From: Ligustrum vulgare
Lineage: Eukaryota; Streptophyta; Magnoliopsida; Lamiales; Oleaceae
Assembly (NCBI GenBank): GCA_963555705.1
Contig: OY743184.1
Location: 20,139,859-20,203,858, forward strand
Reading direction: 5' to 3'
DNA length: 64,000 bases
Position 1 is the stretch's first letter. Every line of letters starts with the position of its first letter. The notes below the pieces were generated by a model. That model saw only the letters and a list, made by a program, of their open reading frames with translations, did no database searches and was not told where the DNA came from. Both the position numbers and the translations under genes were made by a program. Positions 45,605 through 59,500 of the stretch are shown here, piece after piece.

Positions 45605-48600
45605 TCAGCCGAATGGCGAAGGGACCGGCCCAGCAATTGCATCTGATCTTTTAATGCTGCCCATGCCACAGATGATGCAGCCAGGCGCTGACAGTGCAGA
45701 GAATTTGGCGCCACAAAGATCACAAACATCGTATCCGATTGTAGATAATCGGCTAAGTGTAGCCGCACAGAATTGGGAGGGATCTTCTAATGGGTCAATA
45801 GACTTGTTGGACAATCCCCTCTGAACACACATGTCAATCAGACTTCTCAACTCGTCTTGCTTCCCGGGAGGTGCTTTAGAAAGTAGTAGTTCAAGCATCT
45901 GCTTGGCATAGCCAAAATTCTGCACATCCATGTTCCTTTTGATGGCTGTTCGAATGCAATTTATCCTGTGCTTTGCAAGAAGAGGCAATGAACCCAGATG
46001 GCGTGACAATCTTGCCATCTCGTCTTTTGCACTAATTGCGCTGGGTCCTTGAACTTTCTGCAGTCGGTTTATTTCCTGAAGTAGAAAGAATGCAGAGGAC
46101 AGAGCAATAACAAGTCAACATGATGATGCAAACAAGAAATTTTCTGAACAAAATCTGACGCTCTCAGTACTAGATCGGGTGTAAGATTATTCTCTATTCA
46201 ACACATAACAGACTATCATCCCGTGTTGCTCCTGGATTTCATGACTTTTCTCCCCAGGTGATATGATCACATGCCAACTAAGAAACTAGGTGCTTCTGAT
46301 TCTAACTGTTCGCAGTTCGCTCACAAAAATGATGGGCCTCGTGGGAAGTTTTAATTTTAATACCCTGGCTCAATCTAAACCCATTCTTATGGGAAATTCA
46401 TGTGGTTTACGGAGGTTATTGCTACACGAGAGGAGGAAAGGAAAGCTTTCAAACTTCTCTGCCAGACACCTCAATCTTCAGAATGATATTCAATATTTTT
46501 GTTTTGGAGAGGGAGGAGGGGATGGGAGGCATGGCCTGATATTCAGATCCACGAGCTGCTAAGCTTGCATGTTTGGCTGTGCTTAGAAGTAAGACAGACC
46601 TACTTTTAAGTTACTTGTGTTACCAATGATTATTTTCAAAATTACCTTTTTTACGAACAAAACTAAATATAAAATTAAATTTTTAAGCACAAAAACTGAT
46701 TTCACCACTCGTGAGGACTAATTAATTATTAAAAAGGGCAGAGGCTAGGTTGCACCGACACTCTTCCAGAAGCCTGCATGTCGTGTCCAACATGTGTCCG
46801 ACACCGACACGTGTCAAAACTACACCACATGCATCAAAATGAAAAAAGGGGAAGGGGCGAAGCGCTTACAATTAAAAAAATGATAAATCTGACTTACAAA
46901 TTTGTTTTTATTTAATACCCTCATTTTGATGCAATAAATATACAATGTATTGTTTGTACATAAGACTAACATAATAATAAATTAAAAAAATTAATTTGCA
47001 TGCCCCAACGTGTCCTGTCCTAACTTTAAAAAAAAAAAAAAAAAATCACGTGTTCGTGTTGTGTCGCGTGTCCGTGGATATTTGGATTTTTCAAAACTCC
47101 ATGCAGTAGAGAAATGCTATTCCCACTCGAACCAAGACGGAACTTTTACTTATCAAATAAGAATTAAGGTGAAGCAGGGTCAAAAACGACGAATATCTTT
47201 ATGATAAACAAGTCCATTTTGCAAGTTTGTTATTACGGATAGTTCCTATAAAGATTGGACTTCTTTCTCAAAATCAGTTCCTCATGTCAATCAATCAAGA
47301 TTCTCCATCAAGAGAGTGAAGAGCCTTTACATTAGGCTTCTGGCAGACACTGGACTAGAGGGAGCCAAATTAGAAATTAGATGAATCCCCTCTAGGATTA
47401 TGCTAAACAACGTAGGGAAGTACGGTGTTTAATTTTGTTTCCAGGCAACAATGAATAGGATTGTAATCGTGCAATATTAGGCTCATGATAAAGCAATTCA
47501 ACTGTATTTCAGTTGAAAATACACATAACTATAATACCTGAAGAAGGGTGACAGCAATCTTGTATTGGGCACAAATTGTGGCTTGAGCTTTTATGTCTGC
47601 ACCGCGAGATTGATCCTTGGCTAATGCTAGGAAACCCTCGTCAAAACAGGATAATGCATCTGAAAGTTGATTTTGCTCCAGATGGAGAAGTCCAGTCTTG
47701 AAACAAAATGCAGCACTAGCCCCACGAGGAACCTGTACCGAGGAAAGGCCAAAATGATATGGAAGAAATGAGAAAATAAAAATATGCTACCAAAACAAAA
47801 GACTACTATCTCAATGTATTAATTTCTGTGTGAACTGCATAATGTACAGAGACAGCTCTAATATTTTGTATAATTCATTTCCCCGCGGGTTGGGCTCAAC
47901 ATGGAGATTGTCTCACCGTTTATTTCTAGCCAAAAATTATTTTTCAAACATTGGCATCTTGCACCCACATGAGAGGACCAAAACAAAACAAAAGTCAGTT
48001 TTACAGTGCACACACAGCAGTTGATGAATTCAATATTCAATTACAAATAATTCAAAAAAGAATCACACAGAGGTGCATAAAATGTACATGGCAGTTAAAA
48101 TGCAATTTTTCAAACTCCGTTATTAGGATCATGAAGAAAGGTGAAAAAATAAAATTCTATAAATCAGCAATTACTAAGCAAAAAAAGAAAGGCCAGAATA
48201 AATACCATATTTAAGCTTCGTTGTTCTATACACTACTCGCAGGGAAACGGAAGAAAAATTCACCTGCCCAGGACGGACAGCTTTTGGAGAAGCTGGAAGT
48301 GCAGAAATTTTTCCTGAGACTTCAGATCCTGGAGGTTCAAGAGCACTGAGATCAAGGTGCTGACTAGAGATGGGAACCTGCGGTGCCATCTGAATCTGAG
48401 GCTGTGGTAAAACAGCAGACTGAGGAATGGATTGTGGCGGTATTCCACCATCTGGAAGCCCAATGGGCTCATATGCAACTGGCTGTTGAGCAGTTTGTTG
48501 GGGTATCCCACCACTGGGTATGTTATCAGATGCAGCTACATTACCCGGATTAGCTGGGACATTTTTGCTTCCAGCTCCTTGAGAATTTGGATCTAGCCTT

Positions 48601-51600
48601 GAGAGGAAGGTCCCAGGGGGCGGAAGTGATGCTGCAACTTGAACAGATGATATTGTGTTCTGGAAGAAGTCCTCTGGGATTGGACCTGCTGTAACTCCAC
48701 CACCCATTGCCGTAGGTGCAGGCTGTGATGTGGATGCAGGTTGAGCAAATGAGGTGGTTCCGAAAGGATCTGAAGGAAAAGAAACAACGGGAGCTGTCAC
48801 AGTTCCAGAGGTTGTAGGAGCAGGTTGAGGTACAATTAGGCCTAGATCTGGGGATGCGCTAGTTAATGACTTGGTCCTACTCATTGGAAGGCCCAACTGC
48901 TTCGTGGCTTCTTTAATTTTATTTAGATCCACTGTAGAAGATGCAACTGGTTTGTCTCGAATTCTAATGTGTAATTTTTTGGTTTTTGAAGTTCCTTCCT
49001 CATCGCTGCTGCTTCCATCTGCAGCAGCACCATATAGTGATTTCTTAAATTCTTCCTCAGCTTTGGCCTGGGCATCTATAGCACTGGAACTGGAAAATTG
49101 TTGGGAGAGAGTTTCTAGACCCATTAAGGAATCACCTTTAGATTCACCATCAGGAGCCCCTTTAGGCTTGTTTGATGCAGTTGTAGCAACAGATGCTGGA
49201 AGTCCATTTGCCTTGACACCACCATCAGCTTTAAACCCTCTCACTAAACTATCTTCTCTCACTTCAACAACATTACCTCTTCCTTTGATTAAACCCAAAT
49301 AAACACCAATGTGGTCAGTCACAATGGATGGGATTGTACCATCATCAGTTCTCATGTACGGCGTCACCTCTGCAGCCAGTTCCCACTGAGGTATGCTCTT
49401 CAGGTTGGTGGGTGTCTTGATTTCCCAGTTCCCACCACCCCATTCAGTTCCTTTAGGAACCATACTTTCAGCAGCAAAGTTTGCAAATATGCCTTGGGTC
49501 CACCCAGTAGAGCGTACTCTTAAAATCCTCTCACAGTATCGCCTCAAGTCTGAATCAGCACCCTCTTCTTCTAACTTCTGAGCAAGACGTCGCATTGCAC
49601 TAGGATTAAGGTGGCAAATATAAAGATCGAGCATGCTTTCATAATCTGCTACAACTTCAAAAGTTTCTTTTGCACTGTCAAACTGACCATATCTGCAGTT
49701 TCACACATTATTCTCAGATTATGATGTGAGGAAAGGATCATTAGATGAAACATAGTAGTAAAAAACAGAGGCTTATTGATGTATACATTTAGTCATAACT
49801 CATAAGGATCTAAACTTTTCCACTCATGAAATATGTTAACTATTCAAATCAGTAAATTGGACTAATTGGACTTGAAGATCTTTTTGAAAAATAGATACTG
49901 CTGTACATGTATGTACGGTATTTAAGGAAATACCCAAGAGTTTGGAGATATTTACACCAAAATAAGGCTAAAACAACAAAGAATAATTCCTTCCTCATAT
50001 CCCCCTTTTCAGACTTGATAGCTATGATGCACCGATTCGGACAAGGTGACTCGCAATTTGTCAAAAAAGTACCGACATGACAACGTCGTCAACAATTAAT
50101 TAAAATATTTAAAATTCTTCATCTATATAGTATAAATTTAGTTTTATACTCGTCATTAACATTGTTTGTTGAAATCTTTCAACTTTGAGTATCTATTTGT
50201 TATTTTATAATAATTTTGAGTTAAAAAAATATATGATTTCTCTTATAAAGAAAGAACAATGACCATAGTAGAGTGTCGGAGAAGTGTCTTATCCGACACG
50301 AGTCTGACACGGACATGCTACCCTAGTTGAAGTGTCTGAGATAGAGAGCTTGATAGAAGATCTAATCTGCAATAAACAAGCATGCCAAGGAACAATTGAC
50401 TATTAAATTTCGTATTGCCACTATAAGGATGAACTAGATATTTGAAATGATTCCCCCAGGGCAATCAAAGGATAGACTTTGTTACCACCCATTGTTACCA
50501 CGATATGGGTGTACACGTCAACTATGGGTATGTGTCCACATGTTGGAATCATCAAACCACTAAATTTTGGGTAAATGTACATAACATATAGCCCTTGTCT
50601 GGGCGCGATTATCTTCACATGAAAATCGATTATTTGACTGGAGACGTGGGACCCAAGATAGTCATTGCACTCCACAATCTGTTGACAGGAATTCTTATTC
50701 TCACAATAATGATGACCTCTTACAATTTTGCCCGTGTTTGATGATTGAATTTGACAGCTAACAATAATAGATGGGCAGGAATGACATTTTCGAAAAGGGT
50801 CCCATGGACAAAGACTGACATTGCTTCATTTAAATGATTATTATAATGCTTTGTCAAAATTTATTTTTATCAGAATCTGATACAAACCAAGGAAAAAATC
50901 AATCCCAGACAGGCGCATATTAATATTTTTAACCTAGACTTTCCATTTAATGCTTTATTGTATTATGATATGTGCAACATAATCAAAATTGTTCAAAAGA
51001 TTACAACAAAAGAGTGGGCGCTATCCACCAAAAAGAAAAAAACCAAATGTAAAAGCCTAAAATCGAGTCCAAAAATCTAGGGTATATGGAAAACAATAAT
51101 TCAGATGGGAAAAACAGATATGTCTGGCATTGGTATATCTCAATAATTTTGTGAAGATTAATTAATTTTTTTTTTCCCAAAATTGAATAAATTGATCCAA
51201 TTACTTGACCCAAATAAAGGGAAAAATAAAAGAGAGAAGCTTCGAACCAATTTCTATATCATGACAAGAGTAGTTTACTTTCTTAAACTTGACTCTGTTT
51301 AAATATTATGCCTAGAAAAAGACAGCTATCAAAGAAGATAGTACTAAATCGAGAGAGAGACAGAGAATTAATCATATCTTCCAAAAGGATTGCAAACAGA
51401 ATGCATATCTAAATTTATATTACCGATGTGTTCATAAATATACAATAAAAGAAAAGGATAAACTACATTAACATTATTCATAAAATTCATCCAAAAAAGT
51501 TTAACATATATGAACAATGAACTACGAATAAGAAGTTGTTTCAGTAGATTAGATTTTATTTTTCTTTGCCTCTTTCTGATCAAAATTTTGGATCAATTAT

Positions 51601-53545
51601 GTTTACCTTTTAAATAAAAAGGTTAATTTAAAAAAGAAATTACAAAAGTATTATTGAGATGTATTTAGTTTATGCATAAAGAAAAAATGTTAGTTTTCAT
51701 TGAGCTAAAACCAATGCTCCTATATAAAAATAAGGGGAAAAATATTATGTGAATGAGTAGAGAAAGCAATACAGTTTTAGCCCCTGTTTGGTGGAGATTT
51801 AAATCAGATTTTTAGTCAATTTTGATAAAAGTTAGTGAAATTTGTGGTTGGAAAGCTATGGATTCCATAAAATATGTGATTGAGATTGATTGTGGACCAA
51901 GGGTAAAATATGAGATCTATATTTATTATTGTTAACGGGAGGTTTTTGTAATTTTAAAAGAGGGGGTGTCAGTGTAATTTCCTCTTAATAATAGCTAAAT
52001 AGTAAGAGATATTCCACCAATAGTAAGAGGGGGTGTCACTGTAATTTCCTCTTAATAATATCTAAATAGTAAGAGATATTCTACCAACAAAAATATCTTC
52101 TTGGTGTGTGCATAGAGGGATATCAGGATGTACACTCATTTCCACGAGATATTAGTATATGATCATAAAGGCAAGTGCAAATTATTAAGTAGCATCATCA
52201 TAAGCCACAGATATGTCTTTGCTACATACTTGATACATGCATATCCCAACTGGCGGAACCGGTGGAACAAATGTGAGGTTGGGGGACATCGTGGATAGTC
52301 TCTTGAACGCAAAAACTCGTCTTTTAATGCAGACAAAGCAGTAGAAAAACGGAGTGCTTTGATTGCATAGATTCCTCGCAACACCTAAATTATATGAGCA
52401 AAATAACCATGAGTATACTATGCTAATAATAGACGTTAAGAATCCATCCATGAAGTACCTGAGTGAATTGTGGTCCTGATTGCGATAATGACACAGCAAG
52501 ATCACCACAAACTGGAGAACCTCTGGAAAGAATATCAAGTGATCTTGGAGTAATACGTAGGCTGTCAAACCTTCAATCAGACAATTCACTGAAGACGTCA
52601 ACCACAGGCCTCAACAATTGTACATATTTAAACTTTTGCATGTGACGGAAGGTAAAGTTAATCCAATAATCCATGTGCAGTATTCAGAAATCAGAAGAGA
52701 CAAATATTCTACTAATGCATGTCTGAAAGCAGATAACAAGAACCTCGATGTAATTTGGTATAAGATCTCTGGCAGGTCAAGCTTCTGCTCAAAATGTTGT
52801 TGCATTGTCGCAAATCCAATAAGAAGAGGTTCGAGGAGCCCAACAAGGCAACTCTTGATCTCAGTTTTCTTCTTCTGTCTGGGATTTATATTTGTTGGGT
52901 TTGCAAGCAGAAGACGATCATTCAAAGCTCCAACCAACACTGCATGGAAGAAGTTGAAGTTGAAAGATAAGAAATCTAGTCACATAATTAAGAAATGAGG
53001 TTAATTACATATAAGCAACAAATATGCTGCTACCGAGCCTCAACCATGAAAGCAGATGAGCTATTTAGAGCAAGAATTAGAGATCGACCTGCATTAGGCA
53101 TACTAATAGAGACTATGGTCCTCACTTTTCCATCCCATCCAAGCACACTTACAGCACTGGTAGTAGAGAAGAGAAGTGCAGGCCCAATCCACAGTAGGGA
53201 TCTAAAGTGATCATCGGTTAAAGAGCTCAATCACAGCTAGACTATCACATAAGACCAGAGATTTCCATTTTTCTTTGGGCTAGGCCGCTAGTGTGTGTGT
53301 GTGTGTGTGTGTAGGAGGGGAGGAGGATGGAATCACAAAGCATCAAGGATATTGAAGGAAGTCCTCTATCGAACTTTGTAGAACTGTTGGCTAGTATATC
53401 TAAATCTGCTGAAACAATTAGCACCCTTTGTGTAGTCAACATACCAGCAACAAAGCCCCTTCGTGTTTCTTGCCAATGTACCTAACAGTAGAGTATTAAA
53501 AACATGAGAAGCTTGTGTTTTTACTTGGATTCAATTCCACCAAAT

Positions 53546-53577
<32 letters not shown>

Positions 53578-56500
53578 CCATCATCAACAACATTAACATA
53601 AATGGTCAACCAGAATAGAACTTCCAAAAAGTTTCATGAATTTGGAAAGCAACTCAATAAGTAATCGAGAACATAAAACATCAGCATTTCAAAACAATGC
53701 TTCACATACTGAAAAATCATTTCACAGACGAGGAGAATTCATACAACCAAGAGGGCACATAACACCCTTAAATTGTCAGCATGATATCGCATAAGAATTG
53801 CATTTTATGGACACCTATGATACAGAAAATAAGAACTGCAACATATCATGTATGTAAGAGATGCCAAAACTTGCATGTAGTTACGCTTGCTCTGGTAATT
53901 AACTAATAATTGTCATTTGATATGTGCTTCTATCAAATTGCATTAAGGCACCTGGTACATGAACCAAATCAAGGTCTAGTACGGAGTACCGTCGTATGCC
54001 ATATCACTGTAGGTTTGCCCGTTTGATGATTAGTTACAAGAGGTTCTGCGTGGCAATTTCATTGAAGTTTTAGCCCCCGTTCGAGACCATTATTTGGAGA
54101 AAATGGGTTATTTAATAGTGAATTTTAGGAGAGTGTGGGGTTAAAAAGTAAGAAAAAATTTCGATTTACGTATAATATTATTTTATGGGAGAATGTATGT
54201 TGAAATGAGTTTTGGAAAAAATGGGTATCAAACAAGGGCTTGTATAGTCTAGAAAAAAGAGAAATATTTGTATGATTCATCACGGATTCAAAGAACCAAC
54301 CAGGAAAATATACTAGGAAATACAGACATCCTTCTTTTAACACTCTCTCAGAGACGTATAAGAAAAGAGTAAGAACCATTAACTGCTAACATGATTTCAA
54401 AAGAAGCTGAAAATGAGAAAAGAAAAACGGAGGAGAATTTGCAGAGAAAATAAATGATATGAAACTAAATGTGCCTTTATTCAATTCTAATCCAATAAAT
54501 AATCTCCAGAACTTATAGCTGCTTCATATTAAATTCCATATGGCAGGATCGTATTGTTAGATATATGAGTATATATTATTGTTCAAAATGAACTTTGATA
54601 AAAAAATAGGACTGAACTAAAGAAGAAATCTATATACTATATATAAAGGGAGAAATTTTAATTATTAATGGTCAAATCAGTTGTTATCTTTAATATTAAA
54701 AATCATATTTTCTGAAATATATATATGTGGTTGAAAAAATGTGCTGCTTATAAATAATTTATAGAAAAAGTTATTGAACGAAGGCTAATATTGAATAATT
54801 AATGCTTTGATTTTTTTAGTTAATAATATCAATAGAATGATTAATATATTTTAATCATTCTTAATTTTAGCCCTTGTTTGATTGCCATAGTTTTTGAAAA
54901 AGTGAGTTTTGAATAGTAGTTTTGGGAAATCGTGTGGTTAAAAAATGGTTTGAAAAGTAAAAAATTGTGGGCTTGACTTTTTTGGATGGTTGAGATTGAT
55001 TACTGTAGAAAAAAGTAGTATTTTTTATGAAATTTTATGGTTATCAAACAAGGGCTTAATAAATTTTTAAAGATTATAGGGTATAAGATTTTCTGTATAA
55101 TTTTGTGATCTCCAACTTTACTAGGTTGTCGTATCATGATAATTGCGAGATTTTTAAATTATTATTTTGACTACTTATTTTAGCAAAATAAAGTTTTATT
55201 GGTTAAATTCAAATATTTTGTTTACTTATTTTCTAATTACTTTGATTGATGTTTTTTAATGAAATTGAAAAGTATGTTAAATAAGATATTCAAATGTAGA
55301 AGTTATGAAAAATATATTAATACATTTCACATGCATCAATATTTGTACACATAATATTACATCAAACATGATATACTATTAAAAAAAACTACTACATTTG
55401 CATTTTTGATGAAATTAATAATAATTCAAAAAATTTATTGAAATCAATAGTCATTTATTATTTAAATAGATAAATTGACGCTTATTATTCAAAGAAGTTT
55501 TTAATAATTTGAATTAGTTATGTTATTTTTTAAATTCTAACAATTATTGTAATAGAAAATTATTTTTTATACATTTATACATATGTTGATTATGTATAAG
55601 CATTAAAATGTTAAGAATAATTATTGAAATCGATATTGTGGATAACAACTTTCGTACATCGCACGAGTGAAATACTAGTTATATATAAAAGGAGAGCACT
55701 TAGGTTTTGGAACTTTTCCCGCCTAAACTGTCTTTCTTAAAATGAAAGTATTTCAATGAACCAAGACAAATTTGATAATTATACTATTATTTGAAAATAA
55801 AAAAAATATGCAATGTTGGTATTAAATCGAAAATCTCAACGAGAACTTTAATACGAACTCACGAGTGAGAGTCAATTATAAACATGTCTTTCCTAAAATC
55901 ACATCAAAGATTAAATGTAAAAATTTTATTTTGTACATTTTACTTTTTTCAAATGTCACACTATTTCAAAATTATTTTATTAACTATTTCAATAAATTAA
56001 GCTTCTGTTCGGCGACTATATTTTTATTTTCAATGTAAAATATGTGATTCAAAAATAGCTTTGAAAAAATATGTGGTTAAAAAGTGGGTTAAAAAAATGT
56101 GTTATAAATAATTTATAGAAAAAGTTATTGAACGGAAGCTAATATTGAAGATTTAATAATTTGATTTCTTTTTATTTAATAATATTAATAGAATGATTAA
56201 TATTTTTTTATCATTCTTAATTTTAATAAATTTTAAAGATTATAGGGTACAAGATTTTCAGTATAATTTCGTGCTCTCCAACTTTACTCGGTTGTCGTAT
56301 CATGATAATTGCGAAATTTTCAAAATTATTATTTGGATTAATTATTTTTGTAAATAAAGTTTTATTAGTTAAATTCAAATATTTTGTCTATTTATTTTCT
56401 AGTTATTGTGATTGATGTTATTGAATGTAAATTAATAAGTATGTTAAATACGTGAGGCAAATGTAGAATTTAGAAGAAATATATTAATACATTTCTCATG

Positions 56501-59500
56501 CATCAATATTCGTACACATAATATTACATCAAACATGATATATCATTAAAAAACTACTAAATTTGCATTTTCAATGAAGTTAATAATAATTCATAAAAAT
56601 TATTGAAATTAATAGTCATTTATTATTTGAATATATATAAATTGACATTTACTATTCAAAGAAGTTTTTAATAATTTGAATTAGTCATGTTATTTTTAAA
56701 TTCTAATAATTATTGTAAAAGAAAATTATTTGTTATGTATTTATATATATGTTGATTATGTGTAAGCATTAAATCTTGCGAATACTTATTGAAATCGATA
56801 TTGCAGATAACAATTTTCGTGCATCGCACGGGTGAAATACTAGTGGAAATAAAAAGAAAAAGGGGCCAACCAGAAAACCGAGTGATAGCACGGTACAAAA
56901 TCCGTGCGGTCACACGTAAAACCATCAAAGAGGCAGAAGCTCAAATACGATAACCATGCGGCCACATGAAGAAATACCGCGCGGCCGCATGGTGCTAATT
57001 TTTTACTATTTTCTGGTTATTTCAATTTTGATTTTGGCACATTTTTAGTGAAATAATATATCTTTTCATGAAATGTTGGCACTAATTCGTGAGTGTTGAT
57101 TGGATATATATAAATAGGAGTTGATACTTCAATTTTAACTTCACTTCAATAATTAATTCAAGATTTGATATCAATAAATTCCATTTCTGTTCCATATTCT
57201 AGTGTTCTTAGGTTTTACAAGCTCTTACTTTGCTTTGTTTGAACTTGTTAAAGGCTTGATTAATCTTACAAACTTATTTGTTATAATTCTTCAAAAGCAA
57301 AAATCTCAGTGGAGCAAATAGAGTTTGAGGACAATGTTCTACGTGTTTGAGCCTTCTTCATTTCTTCTTGTTTTCATTATATTTTCTTCATTTTCCTACA
57401 TCATATTTTCTACACGTATTCGTTTACTCCTATTAAATATTGAAAACAAGAAAAACAATGTGTTCAATTTTCATATTAATATCAAGTTCAGGTCCTATAA
57501 CTGCTTCATATTAAATGCACTATGGTAGGTTCGTATTCATTTACTCCTATTAATTTTTTGAAAATGAGAAGGTGTTCAATTTTTGTATTAATACCAAGTT
57601 CAGGTCCCCTGAAGAGAACTCTGGTAAAGCAACATGAAGTAGTGCCACCCCAAGCAACCTAGTTTTTTATAGAACAGTTTAAGATCCTCTAAGCAATGAC
57701 TTGGTTACATGCCATGCATTAATAAGTAATAAATATATGGTACTGAAATCAATGTCCTGCATCAGAACATTTCTCGGGCAAAATTAGTAACAATAAGCAC
57801 AAGGAACTCAAATTTAAACATCTTAATTGATGAAAGGTATAGAGAAAAACAGAAAATACTTTACAGTGATTTAATTACCTGAAGCACTATCTCATTTGGT
57901 TTCAATTTGATGGATTTTCTACCTTCAGCTTTTGTTGATATATAATGTCCATCAGAAGTTGATAGGCGGTATCCTTGGACAAGTTTTGCCAACCCAATCT
58001 GGTCCCCATGAGAAGCAAACATCAAAGTTGATTCTACAGTAGACAGAATGGATCAGAACCTTCTCCAAGTGTTTTCAAGTAAATCAAACATCAAGAAACT
58101 TCTTTATTAAGTACCTAGTGGAGTAGAGAAGATTCGATCAACTTCACTTTCAAGCATAAATTGCATGGGACCTTTAACAGAAGCAACATCATTATCTGCT
58201 GACTGATTTTCCTCAATGGTTCCATTCTTTCCACTAGATTCTTGTGAAGCTGCTCCCGGCAAAATATACAATGAAAGTCCAGTCTTATCTTCATCAAGAA
58301 TTGCAAAATGATTTTCATTAGGACCAACAAAGGCCGCATCTAAACCTGGAAAATTTGCAGAGATTTATGGATCAAGAAGAGTATTTGGTAATCATGCATA
58401 GGCATAATAATGAGTACAACAGCAGAAAATAGCACGCCAGATATGTTTTACGAACCTTTAACTGTTGTTGCTTTACTATTAGCCAACTGAGAATCCGTGT
58501 TCTCCCAATACATTACTATTTCATTTGTGGCACCAGTGGACTCATAAACAACAAGAAACAGGTGCTGCTTTTTGCTATAGACAATGTACACTGGATGGAA
58601 TTCCACATTTCCAGGAATCTGAGAACAGTAGATCAGTCGACTTTATAAGTTATAGTGGAAGTTTACAATGATCAACGCTCTGAAGAAGCAACTAATTTGA
58701 TTACCGAAGGATAAAGCTTCTTGTAAATATTCTCCACTCCAGAAGAAAGATTATAAGCCAAAAGGTTTGCCCCTTCAATATAGAATGCCCGAACAGGATA
58801 GTGAAGAACTCTGTTCTCTTTATTGAAAAAATTTAGCTCCAGATGGAAAGGCTGCCATAATAGTGTGTCAAAGCATATTCTGAGCTAATTTTTTTGTGCA
58901 TATCAGGTTATGGATTTGCATGATTACCAGGCAAACCGGTAAGTCTCTTAGACGATGCTTAGTATCCAAAATTGCAATTAGAGGTAATCGAGCTATTGGA
59001 GCACTTTTTGAATGGCCTTCCATGAAATGCTGTAACACCAAGTAGAGTTCATGATTAAACAAAATCTACAATTTAGAACTTCAAATTTGATTGATGATTA
59101 AACATCTACAGTTTAGAACTTCAAATTTGATTGCATCATCTAAATTTCTAGCCCTTTTTTATACCCATTTTTTTCAAACCTCATTTTCAACCACATTCTC
59201 CAATAAAATAATTTTACATGTAAACAGAAAACTTTTTTCTACTTTTTAACCATACATTCTTTAAAAAATCACTATTCCAAAATCTATTAATCCAAATAAT
59301 GGGCCTCAAACAAAGGCCTAATTGCATATGAAAATATAGTCTCTTCCAAAAATAAATAGACACTATTCCAAAAAAATTGTGTGCACTTCAAAAAATAACT
59401 GCTAAACAAATAAGAACGCAAATAATTTAAGAAAATTAATTCAAAAAGTAGGTTAAATAATTACATTTAATCTAATACGGTTCAAGATAATCTAACATCT

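Noticed and set aside
48871..49581. Plus-strand ORFs opposite the TWD40-1 large exon
   Set aside because: Antisense shadows of a well-supported minus-strand exon.
52495..52998. Plus-strand ORFs (60 and 126 codons) around 52600
   Set aside because: Antisense to TWD40-1 exons 52459-52570 and 52744-52939 and the intron between them.
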